From Pseudomonadota bacterium (GTDB lineage Bacteria; Pseudomonadota; Gammaproteobacteria; Pseudomonadales; UBA5518), in NCBI GenBank assembly GCA_022705125.1, contig JAKJFB010000128.1, forward strand, positions 1 to 7,324: a DNA stretch of 7,324 nucleotides, read 5' to 3'. The translations under genes were made by a program, and so were the position numbers. The number at the start of each line of letters is the position of its first letter. The stretch's first letter is position 1. Positions 1-7,324 of the stretch are shown here, piece by piece. The notes beneath the pieces were generated by a model. The model did not search any database. It saw only the letters and a program-made list of their open reading frames with translations, and was not told where the DNA came from.

Positions 1-9
1 CCAGACACA

Positions 10-1224
<1,215 letters not shown>

Positions 1225-1230
1225 GTCGAA

Positions 1231-1235
1231 CCTCC
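1231..1235 (-). promoter_or_regulatory. Shine-Dalgarno site of argG
   Basis: GGAGG on the minus strand lies six bases before the ATG at 1224. It settles the start within an open frame that continues almost 1.1 kb further upstream. Confidence 0.85.
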
Positions 1236-1268
1236 GCTCGAAGGGGCTGCGCGAAAAACGGGCCGGCC

Positions 1269-1274
1269 ATTCTA
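1269..1274 (-). promoter_or_regulatory. Candidate -10 box for argG
   Basis: TAGAAT on the minus strand matches five of six positions of the sigma-70 -10 consensus and is followed by GGCC. Transcription would start near 1261, giving a leader of about 37 bases. The -35 position is poor (at best three of six matches). The same TAG(A/C)AT plus downstream GGCC arrangement occurs before pyrC and argD. Confidence 0.4.
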
Positions 1275-1342
1275 GCCGCGCCGCCTTCGCGATCCCATCG
1301 CCGCCAGCGGCAAAAATAAAGCGAACAGCCCGCGCTGCAGCC

Positions 1343-1379
1343 TCGTGGTGGCGACTGCGGTACCTCTGCCACGGTTTTT
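1343..1379 (+). terminator. Weak hairpin followed by T5, upstream of pyrC
   Basis: CGTGG (1344-1348) can pair with CCACG (1369-1373), and the register GTGGC (1348-1352) with GCCAC (1368-1372) is an alternative. A run of five T follows at 1375-1379. This resembles a weak intrinsic terminator or attenuator. However, the loop is long (15-20 bases), there is no gene upstream on this strand, and the better candidate pyrC promoter lies just downstream, so the hairpin may not be transcribed at all. Confidence 0.2.
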
Positions 1380-1383
1380 CCGC

Positions 1384-1389
1384 TAGCAT
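1384..1389 (+). promoter_or_regulatory. Candidate -10 box for pyrC
   Basis: TAGCAT (four of six matches to TATAAT) is followed by CGCGGCC. Transcription would begin near 1396-1398, leaving a leader of only about 23 bases before the ATG at 1420. No recognisable -35 is present at 17-bp spacing (TACCTC). Support comes mainly from the similar element before argD. Confidence 0.35.
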
Positions 1390-1419
1390 CGCGGCCTCCG
1401 ACCGGACCGCTGCGCCCCG

Positions 1420-2469
1420 ATGCAAGAACTCCTGATACTGCAACCCGACGACTGGCACCTGCACCTGCGCGACGGCACGTCGCTCGCGCTCACGGTCAAC
1501 GCCACCGCGCGGGTGTTCCGGCGCGCCATCGTGATGCCGAACCTGAAGCCCCCGGTGACCGCGACCGCGGAGGCACTTGCCTATCGCGCGCGCATCCTGG
1601 AGGCGCTCGACCCTGCCGTCAGCCGCGACTTCGAGCCGCTGATGACGCTGTACCTGACCGACAACACGCCCCCCGCCGAGATCGCCCGCGCCCGCGACAG
1701 CGGCTGCGTGCACGCGGTGAAGCTCTACCCCGCCGGCGCCACCACCAACAGCGACGCCGGCGTCACCGACCTCGGCCGCTGCCGCCCGGTGCTGGCCGAG
1801 ATGGAGCGCCTCGGCATGCCGCTGCTCGTGCACGGCGAGGTCACCAGCCCGGATACCGATGTGTTCGATCGCGAGAAGGTGTTCATCGATACCGTGCTCG
1901 CGCCGCTGCTGGGCGATTTCCCGGCGCTGAAGGTCGTCTTCGAGCACATCACCACGGCCGATGCCGTGGCCTTCGTGGAGGCGGGTCCGCCGAACCTCGC
2001 GGCCACGATCACGCCGCACCACCTGCTCTACAACCGCAACCACATGCTGGCCGGCTCGATCCGCCCGCACTTCTTCTGCCTGCCGGTGCTCAAGCGCAAC
2101 ACGCATCAGCGGGCCCTCGTGCGCGCCGCCACCGGCGGCTCGCCGCGCTTCTTCCTCGGCACCGATTCCGCGCCCCATGCGCGCGCCACCAAGGAGTGCG
2201 CCAGCGGCTGCGCCGGCATCTACAGCGCGCATGCCGCACTGGAGAGCTACGCGGCGGTGTTCGAGGCCGAGGGCGCGCTCGCTCGACTGGAAGGCTTCGC
2301 GAGCCTCCACGGCGCGGATTTCTACGGCCTGCCACGCAACACGCGGCGCATCCGGCTGCGCCGCGAGTCGTGGCAGGCGCCGGCGAGCCTGGCGTTCGGC
2401 GACGACACGCTGGTCCCGATGTGCGCGGGCGAAACCATCAGCTGGCGCGTCGGCGCTGCGGAGGCCTGA
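1420..2469 (+). CDS. pyrC: Dihydroorotase, class II
   Basis: This is a zinc amidohydrolase that cyclises N-carbamoyl-aspartate to dihydroorotate, the third step of de novo pyrimidine synthesis, in the cytoplasm. It has 349 residues, about the length of E. coli PyrC. The metal-binding HLHLRDG motif gives H13 and H15. K101 in AVKLYPA is the expected carbamylated bridging lysine. H138 (LVHGE) and H176 (FEHITT) are the further zinc ligands, and D249 (LGTDSAPH) is the catalytic aspartate. Each sits within a residue of its E. coli counterpart. The [12 protein letters not shown] segment (196-207) is also typical. No strong Shine-Dalgarno precedes the ATG, but the N-terminus matches the family. It is divergent from argG and ends 2 bp before rnt. 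All catalytic residues are present, so it should be active. Confidence 0.98.
   Translation: MQELLILQPDDWHLHLRDGTSLALTVNATARVFRRAIVMPNLKPPVTATAEALAYRARILEALDPAVSRDFEPLMTLYLTDNTPPAEIARARDSGCVHAVKLYPAGATTNSDAGVTDLGRCRPVLAEMERLGMPLLVHGEVTSPDTDVFDREKVFIDTVLAPLLGDFPALKVVFEHITTADAVAFVEAGPPNLAATITPHHLLYNRNHMLAGSIRPHFFCLPVLKRNTHQRALVRAATGGSPRFFLGTDSAPHARATKECASGCAGIYSAHAALESYAAVFEAEGALARLEGFASLHGADFYGLPRNTRRIRLRRESWQAPASLAFGDDTLVPMCAGETISWRVGAAEA
2460..2464 (+). promoter_or_regulatory. Shine-Dalgarno site of rnt inside the end of pyrC
   Basis: GGAGG lies in the last codons of pyrC with a seven-base spacer that includes the pyrC stop codon and ends at the rnt ATG (2472). It fixes the upstream rnt start rather than the later in-frame ATG at 2535, and it suggests that ribosomes finishing pyrC help to start rnt. 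Confidence 0.8.
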
Positions 2470-2471
2470 CG

Positions 2472-3152
2472 ATGAAGCGCGAGCGCAACGACTGGCTGCT
2501 CGAAGCGGAAGCGGGGGGCAATGGCGAAACGCTGATGGCGGCGCGATTCCGCGGCTACCTGCCGGTGGTGCTGGACGTGGAGACGGGCGGCTTCAATGCG
2601 CGCACCGATGCGCTGCTGGAGGTGGCGGCAACGCCGCTGGAGATGAACGAGTCGGGCGACCTGGTGTGCGGGCCCACGTTCAGCCACGCCGTCGTGCCCT
2701 TCGCCGATGCGAACATCGAACAGGCCTCGCTCGACTTCACCGGCATCGATCCCTACGACCCGCAACGCGGCGCCATCGACGAGGGCGAGGCGCTCAGGAG
2801 CCTGTTCTCGGACATCCGCCATGCCGTGCGCGCCGCCGGCTGCAAGCGCGCCATCCTCGTGGGCCACAACGCCTTCTTCGACCACGGCTTCCTGTTCGCC
2901 GCCGCCGAGCGCCAGCAGATCAAGCGCAACCCCTTCCACCCGTTCAGCACCTTCGACACCGTGACGCTGGCGGGCATGGCCTTCGGGCAGACCGTGCTGG
3001 CCAAGGCGTGCGCGATGGCCAACATCGAATTCAGTACGCGCAAGGCGCACCGCGCCAGCTACGACTGCGAGAAGACCGCGGAGTTGTTCTGCGTGATCGT
3101 GAACCGCTGGCAGCAGGCACTGGGCTGGCCGCCGGCGGATCCCAGCGGCTAG
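2472..3152 (+). CDS. rnt: Ribonuclease T (DEDDh 3'-5' exonuclease)
   Basis: RNase T trims the 3' ends of tRNA (including CCA-end turnover), 5S and 23S rRNA and other stable RNAs, acting as a dimer with two metal ions. The 226-residue protein has all DEDDh residues: D35 and E37 in [20 protein letters not shown]137 in [11 protein letters not shown], and H193 and D198 in [15 protein letters not shown]. The segment [13 protein letters not shown] (151-163) is an RNase T signature that helps to separate it from DnaQ-type proofreading subunits. The start at 2472 has a good Shine-Dalgarno site and makes the N-terminus about 12 residues longer than in E. coli (215 residues). It lies 2 bp after pyrC, a pairing also known in Pseudomonas, and converges with grxD. 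Confidence 0.96.
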   Translation: MKRERNDWLLEAEAGGNGETLMAARFRGYLPVVLDVETGGFNARTDALLEVAATPLEMNESGDLVCGPTFSHAVVPFADANIEQASLDFTGIDPYDPQRGAIDEGEALRSLFSDIRHAVRAAGCKRAILVGHNAFFDHGFLFAAAERQQIKRNPFHPFSTFDTVTLAGMAFGQTVLAKACAMANIEFSTRKAHRASYDCEKTAELFCVIVNRWQQALGWPPADPSG

Positions 3153-3179
3153 CCGGATAGTCGTCCGGATGAATCCGGA
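3153..3179. terminator. Overlapping hairpins between convergent rnt and grxD
   Basis: Three CCGGA copies start at 3153, 3165 and 3175. TCCGGA (3164-3169) and TCCGGA (3174-3179) form a six-bp stem with a TGAA loop. Alternatively CCGGA (3153-3157) pairs with TCCGG (3164-3168). With only 35 bp between two convergent stop codons, this may act as a short bidirectional terminator. Neither side has a T tract next to the stem, so the call is weak. Confidence 0.3.
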
Positions 3180-3187
3180 GCTGCGGA

Positions 3188-3517
3188 TCAGGCGTTTTTG
3201 GCCGCCGCTTCCTTGACCAGCGGCAGCAGCTCACCCTTCTCGTACATCTCGGCGATGATGTCGGAGCCGCCGATCAGTTCGCCGTTGATCCACAGCTGCG
3301 GAAAAGTCGGCCAGTTGCCGTAGGCCGGCAGGTTGGCGCGGATTTCCGGGTTGGCGAGGATGTCGACGTAGGCGAATCGCTCGCCGCAAGCCATCAGCAC
3401 CTGTGTCGCGCGCGCCGAGAAGCCGCACTGCGGCTGGTTGGGCGAGCCCTTCATGTACAGGATGATCGGGTTGCCCTCGATCTGCTGCTTGATGATTTCC
3501 ATGATGTCCTCGGACAT
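3188..3517 (-). CDS. grxD: Monothiol glutaredoxin, CGFS type (Grx4/GrxD)
   Basis: Proteins of this family bind a glutathione-ligated [2Fe-2S] cluster as a dimer, often with BolA partners, and pass clusters to target proteins rather than acting mainly as disulfide reductases. The 109-residue sequence has the thioredoxin-fold hallmarks: K23 in YMKGSP, the single active-site cysteine C31 in QCGFS, the cis-proline P73 in WPTFPQLW, and the glutathione-binding GGSD (83-86). It aligns closely with E. coli GrxD along its whole length, with a shorter C-terminal tail (E. coli 115 residues). The MSEDI start at 3517 is chosen because GAGGTGG sits nine bases upstream; in-frame ATGs at 3526 and 3541 lie too close to or upstream of that site. 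It is convergent with rnt and divergent from argD. Confidence 0.97.
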   Translation of the reverse strand: MSEDIMEIIKQQIEGNPIILYMKGSPNQPQCGFSARATQVLMACGERFAYVDILANPEIRANLPAYGNWPTFPQLWINGELIGGSDIIAEMYEKGELLPLVKEAAAKNA

Positions 3518-3526
3518 GTGCTGCAT

Positions 3527-3533
3527 CCACCTC
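3527..3533 (-). promoter_or_regulatory. Shine-Dalgarno site of grxD
   Basis: GAGGTGG on the minus strand is nine bases before the ATG at 3517. It rules out the in-frame ATG at 3526, which directly abuts it, and the one at 3541, which lies upstream of it. Confidence 0.75.
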
Positions 3534-3644
3534 GTGTGCAAAGTTGAACCGGCCCGGAAGTCTACACGACTCCCCCGCTATAACCCAGTAAAGCAATCGG
3601 GAATTACCCCGCGGCTCGTGATACAGCGCCGGATCTGCGCATTT

Positions 3645-3670
3645 GTACGCATATCGAACCTTGCGTACGC
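3645..3670. promoter_or_regulatory. Inverted and direct repeat upstream of argD, possible operator
   Basis: GTACGCA (3645-3651) and TGCGTAC (3662-3668) form a perfect seven-bp inverted repeat around a ten-base centre, with half-site centres 17 bp apart. In addition, GTACGC recurs in direct orientation at 3645 and 3665, exactly 20 bp apart, and GCGTACGC (3663-3670) is itself palindromic. The second arm overlaps the candidate -35 of argD, a classic place for a repressor. It does not look like the enterobacterial ARG box. The binding protein is unknown. Confidence 0.35.
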
Positions 3671-3689
3671 GGCAGCGCACCGGTAGCAT
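3661..3689 (+). promoter_or_regulatory. Candidate sigma-70 promoter of argD-argF
   Basis: TTGCGT (3661-3666, three of six matches) and TAGCAT (3684-3689, four of six) are separated by 17 bp. Transcription would start near 3696, giving a leader of about 62 bases that begins almost directly with the hairpin at 3704-3725. Confidence 0.4.
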
Positions 3690-3703
3690 CGGCCGCTTTT
3701 CAC

Positions 3704-3734
3704 GGGGGCAGCAAGGGCTGCCTCTTTGCGTTTT
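3704..3734 (+). terminator. GC-rich hairpin with T-rich tail in the argD leader (attenuator-like)
   Basis: The core GGCAGC (3707-3712) pairs perfectly with GCTGCC (3717-3722) around an AAGG loop. The stem extends to nine pairs including two G-U wobbles (3704-3712 with 3717-3725). The tail TTGCGTTTT (3726-3734) follows. The form is that of an intrinsic terminator with an interrupted T tract, placed between the candidate promoter and the argD start. It could attenuate transcription or stabilise the mRNA 5' end. No leader peptide rich in arginine codons is visible. Confidence 0.35.
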
Positions 3735-3758
3735 GGCCACCCGGAAACGAGGCGCACC

Positions 3759-4952
3759 ATGGATCCGACGTCGATCATGCCCACCTACAAGCGGCTCGAG
3801 GTCTGCTTCGAGCGCGGCGAGGGCGTGTGGCTCTACGACACCGAAGGCCGGCGCTATCTCGACGCGCTGGCGGGCATCGCGGTCTGCGGGCTCGGCCATG
3901 CGCACCCGGCGGTCACGCGCGCCATCCAGGAGCAGGCCGCGCGCCTGCTGCACACCTCCAACGTCTACGGCATCACGCGCCAGCGCGAACTCGCCGACCG
4001 CCTCGTCGCGCTGAGCGGCATGGACAACGTGTTCTTCGGCAACTCCGGCGCCGAGGCCAACGAGTGCGCGATCAAGATCGCGCGCATGTACGGCCACGGC
4101 AGGAACATCGAGAAGCCCGCCATCATCGTGATGGAAAATTCCTTCCACGGCCGCACGCTGGCCACGCTCTCGGCCACCGGCAGCCGCAAGGTGCAGGCGG
4201 GCTTCGAGCCGCTGGTGAGCGGCTTCGTGCGCGCACGTTTCGGTGAACTCGAAGAGCTCGCGATCATCGCGCGCAACAACAGCAGCATCGTCGCGGTGCT
4301 GGTGGAACCGATCCAGGGCGAGTCCGGCATCCGCATGGCGCCCGAGGGCTACCTTGAGGGGCTGCGCGCGCTGTGCGACCAGCACGGCTGGCTGTTGATG
4401 CTCGACGAGGTGCAGACGGGCAACGGGCGCACGGGCGCGATGTTCGCGTTCCAGCACACCGCGATCATGCCCGACGTGCTGACCACCGCGAAGGGCCTCG
4501 GCAATGGTGTCCCGATCGGCGCCTGCCTGGCACGCGGCAGGGCCGCCGGCGTGTTCCATGCCGGCAACCACGGCTCCACCTTCGGCGGCAACCCGCTCGC
4601 CTGTGCCGCGGCGCAGGCCGTGCTCGACACCCTCGTCGCCGACGAGCTCTGCGCCAACGCCGTGCGCATGGGTGAGCGTCTGGTGCAGGGGCTGCGCGCG
4701 CGCCTGGCGGGAATCCCGGGCGTGGTCGAGGTGCGCGGCCGCGGTCTGATGGTCGGCATCGAGCTGCGCGAACCCTGCGCCCACCTGGTGCAGGCGGCGC
4801 TGGAGCAGGGCCTGCTGATCAACGTCACCTCCGACAACGTGATCCGCCTGCTGCCGCCGCTGGTCATCCAGGCGGCCGAGGTCGACCAGATCATCGACAC
4901 GCTGGCCGCGCTGATCGCGGCCCAGGCCGGTGGCGCACAGAGCGCCGCCTGA
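3759..4952 (+). CDS. argD: Acetylornithine aminotransferase
   Basis: This PLP-dependent class III aminotransferase converts N-acetylglutamate semialdehyde plus glutamate to N2-acetylornithine and 2-oxoglutarate in arginine synthesis. The 397-residue length is normal for the family. Visible motifs are [12 protein letters not shown] (39-50), the PLP-phosphate loop NSGAEANE (95-102), [14 protein letters not shown] (128-141), EPIQGESG (183-190), D216 in [14 protein letters not shown], the Schiff-base lysine K245 in [14 protein letters not shown], and the [13 protein letters not shown] region. The ATG at 3759 has GAGG six bases upstream; an in-frame ATG at 3726 falls inside the leader hairpin and is disfavoured. 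It lies 31 bp before argF. The closely related succinylornithine or GABA aminotransferases cannot be excluded from sequence alone, but the argF neighbour favours ArgD. Confidence 0.95.
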   Translation: MDPTSIMPTYKRLEVCFERGEGVWLYDTEGRRYLDALAGIAVCGLGHAHPAVTRAIQEQAARLLHTSNVYGITRQRELADRLVALSGMDNVFFGNSGAEANECAIKIARMYGHGRNIEKPAIIVMENSFHGRTLATLSATGSRKVQAGFEPLVSGFVRARFGELEELAIIARNNSSIVAVLVEPIQGESGIRMAPEGYLEGLRALCDQHGWLLMLDEVQTGNGRTGAMFAFQHTAIMPDVLTTAKGLGNGVPIGACLARGRAAGVFHAGNHGSTFGGNPLACAAAQAVLDTLVADELCANAVRMGERLVQGLRARLAGIPGVVEVRGRGLMVGIELREPCAHLVQAALEQGLLINVTSDNVIRLLPPLVIQAAEVDQIIDTLAALIAAQAGGAQSAA

Positions 4953-4983
4953 CCCCTCGCACCCTTCACCGGAAGTACGCGCC

Positions 4984-5889
4984 ATGACGGCCAGACATTT
5001 CCTGACCCTGCTGGACCTGGACCCGCGGGAACTCGAGACCGTGATCGCGCGCGCCATCGCGATGAAAGCCGACCCGCAGGGCGCCGGCCGCGGCACGATC
5101 GCGCCGAACCGCGTGATGGGCATGATCTTCGAGAAATCCTCGACCCGCACCCGCGTCTCCTTCGAGGCCGGCATGACGCAACTCGGAGGCCACGCGCTGT
5201 TCCTGTCGCCGCGCGACACGCAGCTCGGGCGCGGCGAACCGGTGGAGGACACCGCGCGCGTGCTGTCCTCGATGGTCGATATCGTGATGATCCGCACCTT
5301 CGCGCATGCGATCGTGCAGCGCTTCGCCGAATATTCGCGCGTTCCGGTGATCAACGGCCTGACCGACGACTTCCACCCCTGCCAGCTGCTCGCGGACATG
5401 CAGACCTTCGTCGAGCACCGCGGCAGCATCCGTGGCAAGCAGGTGGCCTGGATCGGCGACGGCAACAACATGTGCCAGTCCTACATCAACGCGGCACGGC
5501 AGTTCGACTTCGAGCTGCGCATCGCCTGCCCCGAGGGCTACGAGCCGCGCGCGGACCTGGTGCGCGCCAACGCCGGCCGCGTGACCGTGTTGCGCGATCC
5601 GCTGGCGGCCGCTCGCGGCGCGCATCTGCTCGCCACCGACGTGTGGGCCTCGATGGGCCAGGAAGCCGAGCAGGAGAAGCGCGCGGCAGCCTTTGCCAGC
5701 TACCAGCTCGACCGTCGCCTGCTCGACGTGGCCGCGCCGGACGCCATCTACCTGCATTGCCTGCCCGCGCACCGCGGCGAGGAAATCAGCGCTGAGCTGA
5801 TGGACGCGCCCGACACCGTGATCTGGGACGAGGCCGAGAACCGCCTGCACGCGCAGAAGGCGCTGATCGAGTTCCTGCTGAATTCCTGA
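4984..5889 (+). CDS. argF: Ornithine carbamoyltransferase, anabolic
   Basis: This enzyme transfers the carbamoyl group from carbamoyl phosphate to ornithine, forming citrulline, normally as a cytoplasmic trimer. The 301-residue protein shows the carbamoyl-phosphate motif SSTRTR (52-57), HPCQ (131-134), the ornithine-side segment DGNNM (159-163), DVWASMGQE (219-227) and the catalytic [10 protein letters not shown] (C259). DVWxSMG and HCLP separate it from aspartate carbamoyltransferase. The ATG at 4984 begins [12 protein letters not shown], typical of family N-termini; only a modest GGAAG precedes it by eight bases. The 31-bp gap after argD suggests co-transcription. The length and the argD partner favour the biosynthetic form over the longer catabolic (ArcB) form. 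A perfect ten-bp palindrome, CCTGATCAGG (5885-5894), spans the stop codon. Confidence 0.97.
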   Translation: MTARHFLTLLDLDPRELETVIARAIAMKADPQGAGRGTIAPNRVMGMIFEKSSTRTRVSFEAGMTQLGGHALFLSPRDTQLGRGEPVEDTARVLSSMVDIVMIRTFAHAIVQRFAEYSRVPVINGLTDDFHPCQLLADMQTFVEHRGSIRGKQVAWIGDGNNMCQSYINAARQFDFELRIACPEGYEPRADLVRANAGRVTVLRDPLAAARGAHLLATDVWASMGQEAEQEKRAAAFASYQLDRRLLDVAAPDAIYLHCLPAHRGEEISAELMDAPDTVIWDEAENRLHAQKALIEFLLNS

Positions 5890-5931
5890 TCAGGCGAACG
5901 GCCAGCCAATCCGGACAGTACCGATCCCGTA

Positions 5932-5958
5932 TCAGCCATATCATTTCGATATGGCTGA
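5932..5958 (+). terminator. Perfect 11-bp inverted repeat after argF (terminator or operator)
   Basis: TCAGCCATATC (5932-5942) and GATATGGCTGA (5948-5958) are exact inverse complements around the five-base loop ATTTC. It lies 43 bp after the argF stop and about 140 bp before the Rieske gene. It could end the argD-argF transcript, but the T-richness downstream (ATTTATTGT from 5964) is weak and set back by several bases. The AT-rich stem could equally be a dimeric repressor site for the downstream gene. Confidence 0.45.
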
Positions 5959-5977
5959 GCGCCATTTATTGTCTTGG

Positions 5978-5998
5978 ATCTATACCCCCGCGATAGAT
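5978..5998. promoter_or_regulatory. Second inverted repeat upstream of the Rieske gene
   Basis: ATCTAT (5978-5983) and ATAGAT (5993-5998) flank nine bases, ACCCCCGCG. It sits about 100 bp before the Rieske start in the most AT-rich stretch of the window, near weak promoter-like sequences (TTGTCT at 5969; TATTCT at 5998). A transcription-factor site is plausible, but no family can be assigned. Confidence 0.3.
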
Positions 5999-6082
5999 AT
6001 TCTGTTGCTCGTCGTGATGCAGCGCAAAGAGCAGGTCCCGCGCTCGAGCATGCCGCTCCCTGACCCGGCAAAACATGAATGT

Positions 6083-6088
6083 GAGGGG
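6083..6088 (+). promoter_or_regulatory. Shine-Dalgarno site favouring a GTG start for the Rieske gene
   Basis: GAGGGG is seven bases before the in-frame GTG at 6096. It lies downstream of the in-frame ATG at 6075, which has no comparable site, so the GTG start is preferred. Confidence 0.65.
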
Positions 6089-6095
6089 TGTCCCG

Positions 6096-7256
6096 GTGGC
6101 AACGTCAGCAGAGTACGAGCTTGGTGAGTATGCCTTCCCGCGGGGCTGGTTTGCGGTGGCCGAGGGCGAACAGGTCACGCGCGCACCGCTGAACGTCCAC
6201 TACTTCGGCCAGGACATGGTGCTCTACCGCGGCGAGAGCGGCCGGGTGGTGATGCTCGACGCCTACTGCCCCCACATGGGAACCCACATCGGCAAGTGCC
6301 GCAATTCAGCCACGGTACTCAATGGCACCTTCCTGGAAGGCGATTCCATTCGCTGCCCGTTCCACGCATGGCGTTTTGGTCCGGACGGTCGCTGTGATCA
6401 CATACCGTACTTCAACGGTCCCATTCCGGAAAAGGCGCGGCTAAAGAGCTGGCCGGTGGAGGAGCGCTGGGGCATCGTGTTCTGCTGGCATGATCCCGAG
6501 GACCAGGCGCCGGATTTTCCGCTGCCGGAGATTCCCGAGTGGGACGACCCTCGATTCGTGCGCTGGCACGGCCTGGATCATGTGGCCGACCTGCACCATC
6601 CCGTCGAGGTGTTCGACAACGAGTCGGACGGCCCCCACCTGGAGTACCTGCACGGTGCCGGAAAGCTGCAGGCCTACGAAAACGAGGTGGATGGCCACCT
6701 GTACCATCAGCGCGAAACCCTGATCGAAGGCTTTTCATCGACCGAGGAAAGCAAGGTGCTCATGGGTGACTCGTCCGGTGTCGGACATGAATCCGGGGCG
6801 GACCGTTCACCTGCACTCAGAACCATGACCACGGTGGGCGCCTACCACGGAACCGGCCTGATGCTGGCGAGGTTCGTCGAAGCCAACGGCGTACAGCTGC
6901 TGTGCATCACCCCGGTTAACGATGGCGAGTGCCGGGTGATGTCCGCCGCGATGCTCAGATCGCCCACGGGAAACACCGATCCGGCCACCGACGAGCAGAT
7001 TCGCCGCACCTACGCCGGCCTCCTCGTCGAGGGCTTGCGTCGCGACGGCGAGGTCTGGCTGAACAAGAAGCCGGCCCTGCAAATCCTGCAGCTGCCGACG
7101 GATGGACCCTTCGGGCACGGGCGACGATGGTATAGCCAGTTCTTCAACCCCCGGGAGAAGGCGGCGGCAATCCTCAAGAACAGCACGGGCAGACACACCA
7201 TCCGGGGCATCCAGCCATGGAGTGAAAGCGAGCATGCGCGCATGGTCAACGGCTGA
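6096..7256 (+). CDS. Rieske [2Fe-2S] non-haem iron oxygenase, KshA/DAF-36-like
   Basis: This is a terminal oxygenase that would take electrons from a reductase or ferredoxin and hydroxylate or desaturate an organic substrate. Numbering here starts at the upstream ATG (6075, 393 residues); the preferred GTG gives 386. The Rieske cluster ligands are C65 and H67 (YCPHMGTH) with C94 and H97 (CPFHAW). They are 26 residues apart, wider than the roughly 16 in KshA. The mononuclear iron motif is D185-x2-H188-x4-H193 (SDGPHLEYLH), with D324 in DGEVW as the likely third ligand. RRWYSQFF near the C-terminus also resembles the KshA family. There is no signal peptide or clear membrane segment. Synonymous codons ending in A or T seem commoner than in argDF, and no reductase is nearby. 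Steroid-like substrates are inferred from family resemblance only; the actual substrate is unknown. Confidence 0.85.
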   Translation: MATSAEYELGEYAFPRGWFAVAEGEQVTRAPLNVHYFGQDMVLYRGESGRVVMLDAYCPHMGTHIGKCRNSATVLNGTFLEGDSIRCPFHAWRFGPDGRCDHIPYFNGPIPEKARLKSWPVEERWGIVFCWHDPEDQAPDFPLPEIPEWDDPRFVRWHGLDHVADLHHPVEVFDNESDGPHLEYLHGAGKLQAYENEVDGHLYHQRETLIEGFSSTEESKVLMGDSSGVGHESGADRSPALRTMTTVGAYHGTGLMLARFVEANGVQLLCITPVNDGECRVMSAAMLRSPTGNTDPATDEQIRRTYAGLLVEGLRRDGEVWLNKKPALQILQLPTDGPFGHGRRWYSQFFNPREKAAAILKNSTGRHTIRGIQPWSESEHARMVNG

Positions 7257-7270
7257 CGGGGGCACGTGAC

Positions 7271-7324
7271 GTGGACTACAGACCTGCTTTGCGAGGCGGC
7301 GACGCGATGCACACCGACACCACG
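7271..7324 (+). CDS. Possible start of a next gene, cut by the window edge
   Basis: A rightward frame open to the end of the window could start at GTG 7271 (VDYRPALRGGDAM...), with a G-run (7258-7262) eight bases before it. It could also start at the in-frame ATG 7307 (MHTDTT), with GAGG ten bases before it. It follows the Rieske stop by 14 or 50 bp, as expected for a co-transcribed gene. At most 18 codons are visible, too few to identify a product, and the frame may be chance. Confidence 0.3.
   Translation, partial: MDYRPALRGGDAMHTDTT

Noticed and set aside
1225..2310. Upstream extension of the argG frame by 362 residues
   Set aside because: It runs antisense through pyrC, is low-complexity (Arg, Ala, Gly, His), and argG has a perfect Shine-Dalgarno at the 1224 start.
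1961..3160. Rightward 399-codon frame across pyrC and rnt
   Set aside because: It is an out-of-frame Arg/Ala/Ser-rich translation of two well-supported genes.
3579..3584. TATAAC as a rightward -10 box or its complement for grxD
   Set aside because: No -35-like element lies at suitable spacing on either strand, and the argD candidate at 3661-3689 is better placed.
3542..3758. Enterobacterial-type ARG box for ArgR upstream of argD
   Set aside because: No sequence close to the TNTGAATWWWWATTCANW consensus is visible; the repeats present have a different sequence and spacing.
3231..5471. Leftward open frame of 746 codons covering argF, argD and part of grxD
   Set aside because: It is a high-GC shadow of argD and argF, both with complete family motifs, and its translation resembles no known protein.
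3185..5897. Nine-base match GATCAGGCG at the ends of grxD and argF as possible attachment or repeat sequence
   Set aside because: It is short, overlaps stop codons and is expected by chance in GC-rich DNA; there is no integrase or composition change between the copies.
6017..6127. Possible 36-codon small ORF in the Rieske leader
   Set aside because: It has no convincing Shine-Dalgarno, it overlaps the Rieske start in another frame and its sequence shows no recognisable feature.

Overview
The window is a compact, GC-rich bacterial chromosome segment with six confidently identified housekeeping genes and one accessory oxidoreductase gene. The proteins (RNase T, CGFS monothiol glutaredoxin GrxD, class II dihydroorotase, short-type argininosuccinate synthase) and the proximity of argG, pyrC, rnt, grxD and argF resemble the arrangement in Pseudomonas and other Gammaproteobacteria. 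RNase T in particular is largely restricted to that class. I infer a high-GC gammaproteobacterium but cannot name the genus from sequence alone.

Layout, left to right. argG (10-1224) runs leftward. A 195-bp divergent intergenic region separates it from the rightward pair pyrC (1420-2469) and rnt (2472-3152), which are 2 bp apart and probably translationally coupled. rnt converges on the leftward grxD (3188-3517) across 35 bp that hold overlapping small hairpins. A 241-bp divergent region (3518-3758) then leads to the rightward argD (3759-4952) and argF (4984-5889), a likely two-gene arginine operon. After a 206-bp, comparatively AT-rich gap with two inverted repeats comes a Rieske non-haem iron oxygenase (about 6096-7256). 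The last bases (7271-7324) may hold the beginning of another rightward gene cut by the window edge.

Functionally, argD, argF and argG supply three steps of arginine synthesis: N-acetylornithine formation, ornithine to citrulline, and citrulline to argininosuccinate. pyrC supplies the third step of pyrimidine synthesis. The two pathways share carbamoyl phosphate, used by ArgF here and by aspartate carbamoyltransferase outside the window. RNase T matures the 3' ends of stable RNAs, and GrxD handles iron-sulfur clusters. The Rieske protein resembles the 3-ketosteroid 9-alpha-hydroxylase (KshA) / DAF-36 type. It is not obviously linked to the arginine genes and looks like the start of a different, possibly catabolic, module whose electron-transfer partners are not in view.

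No gene-free stretch exceeds 300 bases. I saw no tRNA, rRNA, CRISPR array, insertion sequence or phage gene. The most unusual parts are the Rieske protein, with its wide iron-sulfur ligand spacing, and the inverted repeats in the leaders of argD and of the Rieske gene. I do not see a convincing undescribed multi-gene system here.
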